64,000 bases of DNA from DASUZB01 sp036377075 (GTDB lineage Bacteria; Actinomycetota; CALGFH01). The DNA lies in the NCBI GenBank assembly GCA_036377075.1, contig DASUZB010000315.1, forward strand, positions 6,192-70,191. The letters are read 5' to 3'. The translations under genes were made by a program, and so were the position numbers. The notes below the pieces were generated by a model. It did no database searches and had not been told where the DNA came from. It saw nothing but the letters and a program-made list of their open reading frames with translations. This document shows, in pieces, positions 50,929-59,365 of this stretch (position 1 is the stretch's first letter; each line of letters begins with the position of its first letter).

Positions 50929-52164
50929 GTGGCCGGCAACGACAGCGCCGAGCAGATCGTCGAACGCGACGTCCGCGAACTGGTCCGCCGCCGTGGCCTC
51001 GACCCGGCCGACGGCGACGCGGCCGCCGTCCGCCGCCTGATCGACGAGGTCGTCGCCGACTACCAGGAGCGCAGCCTCACCGCCAACCTCCCCCTGCTGC
51101 TCGACCTCGCCCAGGTGGCCAAGTCCGTGGCCGACCGGGTCGTCGGCGTGGGCCCGCTGCAGCCCTTCTTCGACGACCCGGAAGTGGAGGAGGTCTGGGT
51201 CAACGAGCCGGGCAAGGTCTTCGTCGCCAAGGCCGGCCAGCCCCGCCTGACCACCACCGTCCTCGACGAGCAACAGGTCCACGACCTGGTCGAGCTGATG
51301 CTGCGCTCCAGCGGCCGCCGCGTGGACCTCTCCAGTCCGTTCGTGGACGCGACCCTCGCGGACGGCTCCCGTCTCCACGTGGTCATCCCGGACATCACCC
51401 GGCGCCACTGGGCGGTCAACATCCGCCGGTTCGTCCTCAGGGCGAATTCCCTCGACGAGCTGGTGCGGCTCGGCACCCTCAGCATCCAGTGCGCACGGTT
51501 CCTGGAGGCCTCGGTCGTCGCCGGCCTGAACCTGGTGGTCGCCGGAGCCACCCAAGCCGGCAAGACCACCTTGCTCAACTGCCTCGCCGCCGCGATCCCA
51601 CCCCGCGAGCGCGTGATCACCTGCGAGGAGGTCTTCGAGCTCCAGGTCGACCTGCCCGACGTGGTGGCGATGCAGACCCGCCAGCCCAACCTCGAGGGGG
51701 AGGGCGAGATCCGGCAGCGCCGCCTGGTCAAGGAGGCCCTCCGCATGCGCCCCAACCGCATCATCGTCGGGGAGGTCCGCCAGGAGGAATGCCTCGACCT
51801 GCTGATCGCGCTCAACAGCGGCTTCCCTGGGATGACCTCGATCCATGCCAACTCCGCCCGCGAGGCGCTTGCCAAGCTGACCACCCTGCCGCTGCTCGCC
51901 GGCGAGAACGTCTCCCACCGCTTCATCCTGCCGACCGTGGCCGGCACCATCGACCTGATCGTCAACCTGACCAGCGACGGTGCCGGGCACCGCCGGGTCG
52001 ACGAGGTGCTGGCCGTGTCCGGCCGGGTCGAGCACGACCAGGTCGAGGCGAGCCCGGTGTTCCGCCTGCGCGACGGGCGCCTCGGCTGGACCGGCCAGTA
52101 CCCGCCGCACGCGGAGCGCTACCAGGCCGCCGGCTACGACCTGGTGGAGGTGCTCGGCGGATGA
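50929..52164 (+). CDS. cpaF: CpaF/TadA-type secretion ATPase
   Basis: 411 residues. Type II/IV secretion ATPase: N-terminal helical part, SPFVDATLADGSRLHVVIPD, Walker A VAGATQAGKTTLLNCLA near residue 203, Asp box VITCEEVFELQ, Walker B IIVGEVRQEECLDLLIALNS and His box GMTSIHANSAREAL. Powers Tad pilus assembly at the cytoplasmic face. GTG 50929 has GGGAGG 6 bases upstream and starts right after the CpaE-like stop. Its stop overlaps the tadB start (ATGA). Confidence 0.95.
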   Translation: MAGNDSAEQIVERDVRELVRRRGLDPADGDAAAVRRLIDEVVADYQERSLTANLPLLLDLAQVAKSVADRVVGVGPLQPFFDDPEVEEVWVNEPGKVFVAKAGQPRLTTTVLDEQQVHDLVELMLRSSGRRVDLSSPFVDATLADGSRLHVVIPDITRRHWAVNIRRFVLRANSLDELVRLGTLSIQCARFLEASVVAGLNLVVAGATQAGKTTLLNCLAAAIPPRERVITCEEVFELQVDLPDVVAMQTRQPNLEGEGEIRQRRLVKEALRMRPNRIIVGEVRQEECLDLLIALNSGFPGMTSIHANSAREALAKLTTLPLLAGENVSHRFILPTVAGTIDLIVNLTSDGAGHRRVDEVLAVSGRVEHDQVEASPVFRLRDGRLGWTGQYPPHAERYQAAGYDLVEVLGG

Positions 52165-53027
52165 CGGACTGGCCCGTCCTGGTGCTGCCCGCGCTGCTGG
52201 CCGCCGGGCTGGTGCTGATCGGCCTCGGCATGGCCGGGCGGCGGCGCCCGCCACGCCGGCGCCGCCCAGGGATCCGCCTGGCGGGGTGGCTCGCCCAGGC
52301 CGGCATCGCCGGCGCCCGGCCCGAACGGGTCGCGGTCGCCTGCGCCGCGCCCGCGCTGCTGGCCGCCGCGCTGCTGCTCGCGCTCACCGGCTCGGCCTGG
52401 GTCGCGCTTGCGTTCGCGCTGCTCAGCGGCTACCTGCCCGTGTTGGCGCTGCGCGCCAGGCAGCGGCGCCGTGGTCGCGAGCTGCAGGCGGTGTGGCCCG
52501 ACGCGATCGACAACCTCGCCTCGGGCGTGCGGGCCGGGCTCGCGCTGCCGGAGGCGGTCGCCGGGCTGGCCGAGCGTGGGCCGCAGGCGCTGCGTCCCGC
52601 GTTCGCCCGCTTCGCCGCCGACTACCACGCCACCGGCCGCTTCGGCGCCGCCCTCGACGGGCTGAAGGACGAGCTCGCCGACCCGACCGCCGACCGGGTC
52701 GTCGAGGCGCTGCGGATCGCCCGCGAGGTCGGCGGCACCGAGCTGGGGCGGATCCTGCGCACCCTGGCCAACTTCCTGCGCGACGAGTACCGCGTGCGCA
52801 AGGAGCTCGAGGCCAGGCAGGCGTGGGTCGTGGTCGCCGCCCGGCTCGCCTTCGCGACGCCCTGGCTGGTGCTGTTGATGTTGTCGAGCAAGCGCGAGGC
52901 GGTGGCCGCCTACCGCGGCCCGGGCGGGGCGGCGGTGCTCGCCGCCGGGGCGGTGATGGCCACGGCCGGGTACCGGCTGATGCTGCGCATGGGGCGCATC
53001 CCGGACGAGCAGCGGGTGCTCGGATGA
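52161..53027 (+). CDS. tadB: TadB-like inner-membrane platform protein
   Basis: 288 residues with N-terminal helices (about 5-24 and 60-100), a type II secretion F domain (LQAVWPDAIDNLASGVRAGL, ALPEAVAGLAERGP, VEALRIAREVGGTELGRIL) and C-terminal helices. Forms the Tad inner-membrane platform with TadC. ATGA overlaps with both neighbours show tight translational coupling. Confidence 0.9.
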   Translation: MTDWPVLVLPALLAAGLVLIGLGMAGRRRPPRRRRPGIRLAGWLAQAGIAGARPERVAVACAAPALLAAALLLALTGSAWVALAFALLSGYLPVLALRARQRRRGRELQAVWPDAIDNLASGVRAGLALPEAVAGLAERGPQALRPAFARFAADYHATGRFGAALDGLKDELADPTADRVVEALRIAREVGGTELGRILRTLANFLRDEYRVRKELEARQAWVVVAARLAFATPWLVLLMLSSKREAVAAYRGPGGAAVLAAGAVMATAGYRLMLRMGRIPDEQRVLG

Positions 53028-53965
53028 GCGCCGCGCTGGCGATCAGCCTCGTCTTCGTCGCCGGCTGGGCGCTGGTCGCCTCGGCGGTCGCGAGGCTGCG
53101 CCGGCCCCGCCTGGTGGACCGGCTCGACCCGTACCTGCGTGGCTTGGTGCCGCCACGGTCCCGCTTGCTGGCCGGCGACGAGCGGCCGCTGACCCCGTTC
53201 CCGACGTTGGAGCGGCTGCTCTGGCCGTTGCTGGAGGAGGGTGCCCGCCTGGTGGACCGCTGGGTCGGTGGGTCGGCGGGGGTCGCGAGGCGGCTGCGCG
53301 AGGCCGGCCGCGAGGACGGCGTTGCCCGCTTCCGCGCCGAGCAGGTGCTGTGCGGCCTGGCGGGGTTCGCCGTCGCGGTCCTTGCCGCCCTGGTCGTGCC
53401 CGGGCTGGCCGGCGGCCGGGTTTCCGCGCTGACCCTGGTCGGTGCGGCGGCGCTGGGGGTGCTCGGTGGCGTGCTTGGCCGGGACTGGTGGCTGACCCGT
53501 GAGGTCGAGCGCCGCCACCAGCGCATGCTGGCGGAGTTCCCGACCCTTGCCGACCTCGTCTGCCTGGCGGTGACCGCCGGGGAGGGGCCGCGAGCGGCCA
53601 TCGAGCGGGCGTGTGCCCGTTCGCACGGCGAGGTGAGCCGCGAGCTCGCCGTGGTCCTCGCCGATATGCGCGGCGGGCTGCCGTTCACCGCCGCGATGGA
53701 GCGCCTCGCCGGGCGCGTGCCGGTGCCGCTGGTCGCCCGGTTCGTCGACGGGCTGGTGGTGGCGACCGAGCGGGGCACGCCCCTGGCCGAGGTCCTGCGT
53801 GCCCAGGCGGCCGACGTCCGGGAGCAGCGCAAGCGGCAGCTGATCGAGGCCGGCGGCCGCAAGGAGGTGCTGATGCTGGTGCCGGTCGTGTTCCTCGTCA
53901 TGCCGGTGGTGGTGCTGTTCGCCCTGTACCCGGGCTACTTCAGCCTGATGCGGATCGCCCGCTGA
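53024..53965 (+). CDS. tadC: TadC-like inner-membrane platform protein
   Basis: 313 residues. N-terminal helix, a central pair of helices (about 110-150), a T2SSF domain (LAEFPTLADLVCLAVTAGEG, PRAAIERACARSHGEVSREL, GTPLAEVLRAQAADVREQRK) and a C-terminal helix VLMLVPVVFLVMPVVVLFAL. Partner of TadB; start ATG overlaps the tadB stop (ATGA). Confidence 0.9.
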   Translation: MSAALAISLVFVAGWALVASAVARLRRPRLVDRLDPYLRGLVPPRSRLLAGDERPLTPFPTLERLLWPLLEEGARLVDRWVGGSAGVARRLREAGREDGVARFRAEQVLCGLAGFAVAVLAALVVPGLAGGRVSALTLVGAAALGVLGGVLGRDWWLTREVERRHQRMLAEFPTLADLVCLAVTAGEGPRAAIERACARSHGEVSRELAVVLADMRGGLPFTAAMERLAGRVPVPLVARFVDGLVVATERGTPLAEVLRAQAADVREQRKRQLIEAGGRKEVLMLVPVVFLVMPVVVLFALYPGYFSLMRIAR

Positions 53966-53976
53966 AAGGAGCTCCC

Positions 53977-54162
53977 ATGCTGTTGCGCCTGACCGCCGGC
54001 CTGCTGGCCGCGTCCGCCGATCCCGAGCGCGGCGACGTGCCTGGCTGGGTGCTCGTCACCGGGATGACCGTGGCGCTGGTGATGCTGATCTGGAGCCTGG
54101 CCAGCGACGCGCTCGCGAACCTTGTCACGGGGTTCTTTTCGAGCGTCAGCTTTGGTGGGTAG
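53977..54162 (+). CDS. Small Flp-pilin candidate
   Basis: 61 residues: a short start, then ADPERGDVPGWVLVTGMTVA leading into one hydrophobic helix (about 23-43) and ALANLVTGFFSSVSFGG. Length, helix and place between tadC and the TadE-like genes fit the Flp-type major pilin or a pilin-like protein of actinobacterial Tad loci, but the classical G/xxxxEY cleavage motif is not obvious. Strong RBS AAAGGAG before ATG 53977. No prepilin peptidase gene is in the window. Confidence 0.7.
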   Translation: MLLRLTAGLLAASADPERGDVPGWVLVTGMTVALVMLIWSLASDALANLVTGFFSSVSFGG

Positions 54163-54164
54163 CG

Positions 54165-54575
54165 GTGCCGCGGTCGCGTGAGCGTGGCTCGGCGGTGGTG
54201 GAGTTCGTGCTGGTGGCGGCGGTGGCGCTCACCCTGGCGTTGGCGACCGCGCAGTTCGCGCTGTTCCTCTACGAGCGCAACGTGGTGATGGGCGCGCTGG
54301 CGGAGGGTGCGCGGGTGGGGGCGGCCTACGGCCGGGGCGCCGATGCGGGGGAGCGGGCCGCCGGGACGCTGGTTCGGCAGGCGGTCGGCGGTCGGGTCGC
54401 CGGTGCGGTCCACGTCCAGGGCAGGGCGGAGGGCGACCTGGTCGTGCTGCACGCGGTCGGGGAGCTGCCGTCGTTCGTGCCTGGGGTGCCTGGCCTGCCG
54501 GTGCGGATGACCGCCTCGATGCACCGGGAGGAGCGGCTGTGCACGGGAGGCTGCCCGGCCCGTCCGGCGGGGTGA
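54165..54575 (+). CDS. TadE-like minor pilin
   Basis: 136 residues. ERGSAVVEFVLVAAVALTLA is the TadE motif (conserved Glu at position five of the helix), followed by QFALFLYERNVVMGALAEGA. The remainder is an outside beta-rich tail with two Cys near the end. GTG 54165 is 2 bases after the pilin stop. Pseudopilin of the Tad system; overlaps the next gene by GTGA. Confidence 0.85.
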   Translation: MPRSRERGSAVVEFVLVAAVALTLALATAQFALFLYERNVVMGALAEGARVGAAYGRGADAGERAAGTLVRQAVGGRVAGAVHVQGRAEGDLVVLHAVGELPSFVPGVPGLPVRMTASMHREERLCTGGCPARPAG

Positions 54576-55111
54576 TGGACGCGGCCGTGCGGCGTCGGTG
54601 CCTGGCTGGTGGCCGGGGAACCGGCGTGCTGGGGCGGCTGCCCTGGGTGAGGTCCGCGGTGGGGGAGCGGGGTGCCGCGGTGGTGGAGTTCGTGGTGGTG
54701 TTCCTGGCGTTGCTGGTGCCGCTGGTGTACGTGGTCGCGGTGATGGCGGACGTGCAGCGGGCGTTGCTCGCGACGTCGAGTGCGGCCCGGGAGGTCGGGC
54801 GGGTGTACGTGACCGCGGCCGACCGGGATGACGCGCGCGTGCGGACCGGGCGGGCGTACGCGGAGGTGCTGGGCAACTACGGCCTGCGGCCGGGTGCTGG
54901 GCGTGACCGGCTCGCGGTGACCGCGGAGTGTCCGGCGACGGCGCCGGCGTGCGCCGGCGGGTTCGGGCCGGGCGCCGAGGTGCGGGTGGTGGCGACGTAC
55001 CGGGTGGCGGTGGCGCGGCTGCCGTTCCTCGGTTCGGTCGGTGGGCCGAGCGTGACGGTCGGGGCGACGCACCGGACCCGGGCGGACCGGTTTCGGGGGT
55101 TCGGGACGTGA
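54572..55111 (+). CDS. Second TadE/TadF-like minor pilin
   Basis: 179 residues. GERGAAVVEFVVVFLALLVP near residue 33 repeats the TadE motif, then VVAVMADVQRALLATSSAAR and an outside domain with a Cys pair (AECPATAPACAGG) likely forming a disulfide. Starts GTG 54572 or ATG 54575, overlapping the previous stop; ends with GTGA overlap into the TadG-like gene. Confidence 0.83.
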   Translation: MMDAAVRRRCLAGGRGTGVLGRLPWVRSAVGERGAAVVEFVVVFLALLVPLVYVVAVMADVQRALLATSSAAREVGRVYVTAADRDDARVRTGRAYAEVLGNYGLRPGAGRDRLAVTAECPATAPACAGGFGPGAEVRVVATYRVAVARLPFLGSVGGPSVTVGATHRTRADRFRGFGT

Positions 55112-55608
55112 GCGGGCGGCCGGCCGGGCGCCGCCGCGGAGGTTCGCGGTGGCGCGAGGATCGTCGAGGTGGGCGCCAGGACGGGCAGATGCTGGTGTTC
55201 CTGGTCGGGCTGGTGGTGCTGGTGCTGATGGTGCTGGCGCTGGGGTGGGACACGTCGAACTGGTTCCTCGGGCACCGGGCCCTGGACGACCTGGCCGACG
55301 GCGCGGCGGTGGCGGCGGCGGGCGAGCTGGACACGCGGGCGTACTACGCCAGTGAGGGGCGGGAGGTGGCGCTGCTCGAGCGGCGGGCGGAGGCGACGGT
55401 GGGGGAGTTCGTGGCCGCCGCGGCGGGCGACTCCGGGGTGCGGCGGGTCGAGGTGGCGTCGGTGGTGGTGCGTGGGAGCCCGGCCGGGCCGGTGGTGGCG
55501 GTGGAGCTGGAGGCGGGGACGCCGGTGGGGTTGCTGCGGCTGCTTGGGGTCGTGCCGCCCCGGATGGTGGGGGGCGCCACGGCGGTGGGGAGGGTGGTCG
55601 CGCCGTGA
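55108..55608 (+). CDS. TadG-like pilus assembly protein
   Basis: 166 residues. Arg-rich start, then DGQMLVFLVGLVVLVLMVLA (helix about 26-45), WFLGHRALDDLADGAAVAAA, matching the N-terminal part of TadG-like proteins (Pilus assembly Flp, TadG N-terminal), but the long vWA-type domain of classical TadG is absent. Last gene of the Tad operon, coupled by GTGA. Confidence 0.78.
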   Translation: MSGRPAGRRRGGSRWREDRRGGRQDGQMLVFLVGLVVLVLMVLALGWDTSNWFLGHRALDDLADGAAVAAAGELDTRAYYASEGREVALLERRAEATVGEFVAAAAGDSGVRRVEVASVVVRGSPAGPVVAVELEAGTPVGLLRLLGVVPPRMVGGATAVGRVVAP

Positions 55609-55644
55609 TGTGGAATCATCGTCGGTGGAGCGAGGGAGGGACCG

Positions 55645-56505
55645 GTGGCGGGAGATCCGGTGCGGCGGCGCGAGGTCGCGTTCGTGCTCGGCGGTGGCGG
55701 GGTCCTGGGGGCCCACGAGGTCGGCATGCTGCGGGCGCTCGCCGAGGCTGGGATCCGGCCGGACCTGGTCCTGGGGACTTCGGTCGGTGCGATCAACGGG
55801 GTGTTCGTGGCGGCTGATCCCGCCGCCGCGCTGGGCTGGCTGGACCAGGTGTGGCGCGGCGGGGTCGCCAGCGAGGCGTTCGGGGGGTCGTTGTTCGGGC
55901 GGGTGGCGACGCTGGCGCGTTCGGGGACGCACCTGCATTCCAACGAGCCGCTGCGCGGGATGCTGGAGGCGTTGCTGCCGGTGGCGCGGATCGAGGAGCT
56001 GGCGGTGCCGTTCCAGTGCGTGGCGGCGAGCATCGAGCGGGCGGCGGCGCACTGGTTCACCGCCGGGCCGGTCGTCCCGGCGGTGCTGGCGTCCGCGGCG
56101 GTGCCTGGCCTGCTGCCGCCGGTGCGGGTTGGCGGGGAGCACTTCCTGGACGGTGGGCTGGTGCACTCGATCCCGGTCGGGCGTGCGGTGAGCCTCGGCG
56201 CCGGGACGGTGTACGTGCTCCACGTCGGCCGGATCGAGCGGCCGCTCGAGGTGCCGCGGCGGCCGTGGGAGGTGGGCCTGGTCGCGTTCGAGATCGCGCG
56301 GCGTCACCGGTTCGCCGAGGAGATGGCCTCGCTGCCGCCGGGGGTGACGGTGCACGTGCTGCCGGCGGGGGTCGACGGGCAGGGCCGTGGCGCGGACCTG
56401 TCGCAGCTGCGCTACCGGGACGTGTCCCGGATCGACGAGCACATCGAGCGGGCGTACGCGGCGTCGGTGGCGTACCTCGCCGGCGTGCCGTCGGCGTCGA
56501 GGTGA
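55645..56505 (+). CDS. Patatin-like phospholipase
   Basis: 286 residues. FVLGGGGVLGAHEVGMLRAL (oxyanion glycine loop), nucleophile elbow LGTSVGAING with the GTSVG serine, and FLDGGLVHSIPVG with the catalytic Asp of the Ser-Asp dyad. Acts on membrane lipids or acyl esters in the cytosol; no signal peptide. GTG 55645 follows GGGAGGGACC. Its stop overlaps the acyltransferase start by GTGA, implying a deacylation-reacylation pair. Confidence 0.9.
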   Translation: MAGDPVRRREVAFVLGGGGVLGAHEVGMLRALAEAGIRPDLVLGTSVGAINGVFVAADPAAALGWLDQVWRGGVASEAFGGSLFGRVATLARSGTHLHSNEPLRGMLEALLPVARIEELAVPFQCVAASIERAAAHWFTAGPVVPAVLASAAVPGLLPPVRVGGEHFLDGGLVHSIPVGRAVSLGAGTVYVLHVGRIERPLEVPRRPWEVGLVAFEIARRHRFAEEMASLPPGVTVHVLPAGVDGQGRGADLSQLRYRDVSRIDEHIERAYAASVAYLAGVPSASR

Positions 56506-57569
56506 GCGGCGTGCTTCCGCCCCGGATCGTGCGGCGGTTGCTGCTGGCGCCGTTGCTGCTGGTGGTGACGGTGGCCGTCGCGGTGAACCTGCCGCTGCTG
56601 CTGGTCGCGGCCGCGGCGGTCTCGCCGTGGCTGCCTGGCCGCTGGCGGGCGTTGCGGCTGTTGTGGTTCGGGCTGGTGTGGTTGGCGTTGGAGTCGGTCG
56701 CCCTGTCGGTCTGCCTGGGGCTGTGGGTGGCCAGTGGGTTCGGCAGCCGGTTGCGGTCGGAGCCGTACCTGGAGCGGCACTACGCGGTCATGCGCTGGTT
56801 CCTGGCGGTCCTGGTCTGGGTCGCGACCCGTGCGTTCAAGCTTCGCATCGAGGTGGAGGAGCCGGAGCTGACGCGGGCGGAGGCGGTGGCGCGGCTGACC
56901 CGGCCGGTGATCGTGCTGAGCCGCCATGCTGGTCCGGGCGACTCGTTCCTGCTCGTCCACCACCTGCTGAACCGTTACCGGCGGCGGCCGCGGATCGTGC
57001 TGAAGGCGGCGTTGCAGTTCGACCCGGGGTTGGACGTGGTGGTCAACCGGCTGCCGAGCGTGTTCGTGACGCCGAGGCGCGGTGCCGACACCCTGGTCAT
57101 CCAGGCGATCGAGCGGCTGGCCGCGGGGCTGGGACCGACCGACGCGCTGGTGATCTTTCCCGAGGGTGCCAACTTCACCCCGCGGCGGCGGCTGCGGGCG
57201 ATCCACCGTCTGGAGCACCGCGCGATGGTCGAGGAGGCCCAGCGCGCCCGGGCGATGCGGTACCTGCTCCCTCCGCGGCCTGGTGGCGCGCTGGCCGCGA
57301 TCGCGGCCGCGCCGGCGGCCGACGTGATCTTCGTCGCCCACACCGGCCTCGAGGACCTGATCACCGTCGGCGACATCTGGAACGGGCTGCCGATGGAGCA
57401 GGGCATCAAGGCGCGCTGGTGGCGGGTGCCGAGGGCGGAGGTGCCGGCGGGGCGGGAGGCGCAGACCCGCTGGCTGTACGACTGGTGGGCGCGGATCGAC
57501 GAGTGGATCGGGGAGAACCGTCCGGTCCCGCGGCCGCCTGCCGCGCGCCAGGGTCCCCCAGCTCGGTAG
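56502..57569 (+). CDS. PlsC-like acyltransferase (1-acylglycerol-3-phosphate O-acyltransferase type)
   Basis: 355 residues. Two N-terminal helices (about 10-40 and 50-75), motif I in LSRHAGPGDSFLLVHHLL (H-x4-D), acceptor motif IFPEGANFTPRRRLRAI, and a C-terminal domain with ITVGDIWNGLPM. Transfers acyl chains to lysophospholipid-like acceptors at the membrane. Coupled by GTGA to the patatin-like lipase, suggesting lipid remodelling. Exact acceptor unknown. Confidence 0.88.
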   Translation: MSGVLPPRIVRRLLLAPLLLVVTVAVAVNLPLLLVAAAAVSPWLPGRWRALRLLWFGLVWLALESVALSVCLGLWVASGFGSRLRSEPYLERHYAVMRWFLAVLVWVATRAFKLRIEVEEPELTRAEAVARLTRPVIVLSRHAGPGDSFLLVHHLLNRYRRRPRIVLKAALQFDPGLDVVVNRLPSVFVTPRRGADTLVIQAIERLAAGLGPTDALVIFPEGANFTPRRRLRAIHRLEHRAMVEEAQRARAMRYLLPPRPGGALAAIAAAPAADVIFVAHTGLEDLITVGDIWNGLPMEQGIKARWWRVPRAEVPAGREAQTRWLYDWWARIDEWIGENRPVPRPPAARQGPPAR

Positions 57570-57640
57570 GCCGGGGGCGCACGGCCGGACGCGATTTCAC
57601 CGTCGGCTAGGGTCGCCCTGGCGCGTTGGGGGTGACGTTC

Positions 57641-59224
57641 ATGGCCCGAACCCGGTTGTTGGATTGGTTGCAGCAGGCCGCGTCGGTGGCGGCCGAGCCG
57701 GCCGCCCGCCAGGTGCCTGGCGGGCCGGTGGCCGCCGAACGCCGGCCGGGCCGCCGGGAGGTGCTGAAGCTGGCCGGGGCGGGCGGGCTGGCCGCCGGCC
57801 TGGCCGCGCTCGGCGGGCGGCGGGCTGGCGCGGCCGCTGGTCCCCGGATCGTGGTGGTGGGTGCCGGGCTTGCCGGGTTGACCTGCGCGTACCGGTTGAG
57901 GCAGGCGGGCTACGCCGCGACGGTCCACGAGGCCTCCCCGCAGCGGGTCGGGGGGCGGTGCTGGACGCTCCGCGGGGCGTTCGCCGACGGGCAGGTCGCC
58001 GAGCGCGGCGGGGAGTTGATCGACCAGGGGCACACCGAGGTTCGTCAGCTCGTCCAGGAGCTGGGCCTGCCGCTCGACAACCTGCTCGCCGGCGAGGCCA
58101 ACGGCACCGAGCCGTCCTACTACTTCGGCGGCGCGGCCTACTCGTTCGCCGAGGCGACCGACGACCTCAAGCAGGTCTACCAGGCGCTGCACGGCGACGT
58201 GTCGGCGGCGGGCTACCCCACCCTGTACAACTCCTACACCCCACGGGGCTACGAGCTGGACCACCTGTCGGTGCGCGACTGGATCAACCAGAACGTGCCC
58301 GGCGGGGCCGGCTCACGGCTCGGGCGGCTGCTGGACGTGGCCTACACCATCGAGTACGGCGCGGAGAGCAGCGTGCAGAGCTCCCTCAACATGCTGTACC
58401 TGCTCGGCTACTCCGGGCCGGGGCAGCTGCGGATCTTCGGGCCGTCCAACGAGAAGTACCACGTCCGTGGCGGCAACGACCTGGTCACCGAGCGGCTGGC
58501 CGGGCTCCTGCCTGGCCAGATCGTGCTGGACAGCGCCCTGGTCGCCATCAAGCAGAACGGCGACGACAGCTACACCCTCACCTTCAAGGGGTCGAACGGG
58601 GCCAGCACGCAGGAGGTTGCCGACCGGGTGGTGCTGGCGCTGCCGTTCTCCATCCTGCGGGCGTCGGTGGACTACCGCAACGCCGGGTTCAAGGCGCTGA
58701 AGCAGACCGCGATCAAGGAGCTGGGGATGGGGGCGAATTCCAAGCTCCACGTCCAGTTCACCAACCGGCCGTGGAACCTGCTGGGCTGCAACGGCGAGAC
58801 CTTTGCCGACACCGGCTACCAGAACAGCTGGGAGGTGACCCGGACGCAGGCGGGTGCCTCGGGGATCCTGGTCGACTACACCGGGGGCAAGGTCGCGGCG
58901 TCGTTCGGCACCGGGACCCCGCAGGACCGGGCGCGGCAGTTCCTCGCCCAGCTGGAGCCGGTGCTGCCCGGCGTCACCGCGAAGTGGAACGGCAGGGCGA
59001 CCGTCGACTTCTGGCCGGCGTACCCGTGGACGAAGGGTTCCTACTCGTACTGGAAGCTGGGGCAGTACACGAGGTTCGCCGGGGTGGAGCGCGAGCCGGA
59101 GGGCCGCGCGCTGAACTGCCACTTCGCCGGCGAGCACACCTCGATCGACTTCCAGGGCTTCCTGAACGGTGCGGTCGAGACGGGCCAGCGTGCCGCCGGC
59201 GAGGTCATCGCCGCCCTCCGCTGA
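57641..59224 (+). CDS. Tat-exported flavin amine oxidase
   Basis: 527 residues from ATG 57641. A long n-region precedes a twin-arginine motif (GRREVLKLAGAGGLAAGLAA, RR at 38-39), so the folded flavoprotein is probably exported. FAD domain: IVVVGAGLAGLTCAYRLRQA near residue 72, RVGGRCWTLRG, substrate domain with VLALPFSILRASVDY, and C-terminal FAGEHTSIDFQGFLNGAVET closing the FAD site. Belongs to the monoamine oxidase/L-amino-acid oxidase group; substrate unknown. TTG 57626 is an alternative start. Confidence 0.9.
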   Translation: MARTRLLDWLQQAASVAAEPAARQVPGGPVAAERRPGRREVLKLAGAGGLAAGLAALGGRRAGAAAGPRIVVVGAGLAGLTCAYRLRQAGYAATVHEASPQRVGGRCWTLRGAFADGQVAERGGELIDQGHTEVRQLVQELGLPLDNLLAGEANGTEPSYYFGGAAYSFAEATDDLKQVYQALHGDVSAAGYPTLYNSYTPRGYELDHLSVRDWINQNVPGGAGSRLGRLLDVAYTIEYGAESSVQSSLNMLYLLGYSGPGQLRIFGPSNEKYHVRGGNDLVTERLAGLLPGQIVLDSALVAIKQNGDDSYTLTFKGSNGASTQEVADRVVLALPFSILRASVDYRNAGFKALKQTAIKELGMGANSKLHVQFTNRPWNLLGCNGETFADTGYQNSWEVTRTQAGASGILVDYTGGKVAASFGTGTPQDRARQFLAQLEPVLPGVTAKWNGRATVDFWPAYPWTKGSYSYWKLGQYTRFAGVEREPEGRALNCHFAGEHTSIDFQGFLNGAVETGQRAAGEVIAALR

Positions 59225-59232
59225 CCCCGCCC

Positions 59233-59342
59233 GCCAAGAGTCGGTGGGTGGTGGATCGGGTCGAGCCAGCGGCGGTCGCCGCTCCTGGTGGCCTGCTCGG
59301 TGGAGCCGACGATGTCGGTGAACACGGTCGGTCGAACGTCAT
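59233..59342 (-). pseudogene. Fragment of a class III nucleotide cyclase domain
   Basis: On the minus strand the sequence reads RPTVFTDIVGSTEQATRSGD and then RRWLDPIHH, the first ~30 residues of a class III adenylate/guanylate cyclase catalytic domain with its metal-binding Asp (FTDIVGST). There is no start, and the similarity ends abruptly on both sides. Its frame differs from that of the adjacent full-length cyclase gene. Probably the remnant of a second cyclase gene. Confidence 0.6.
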
Positions 59343-59365
59343 GTGCCGGCCTCCAGGTCAGGACC

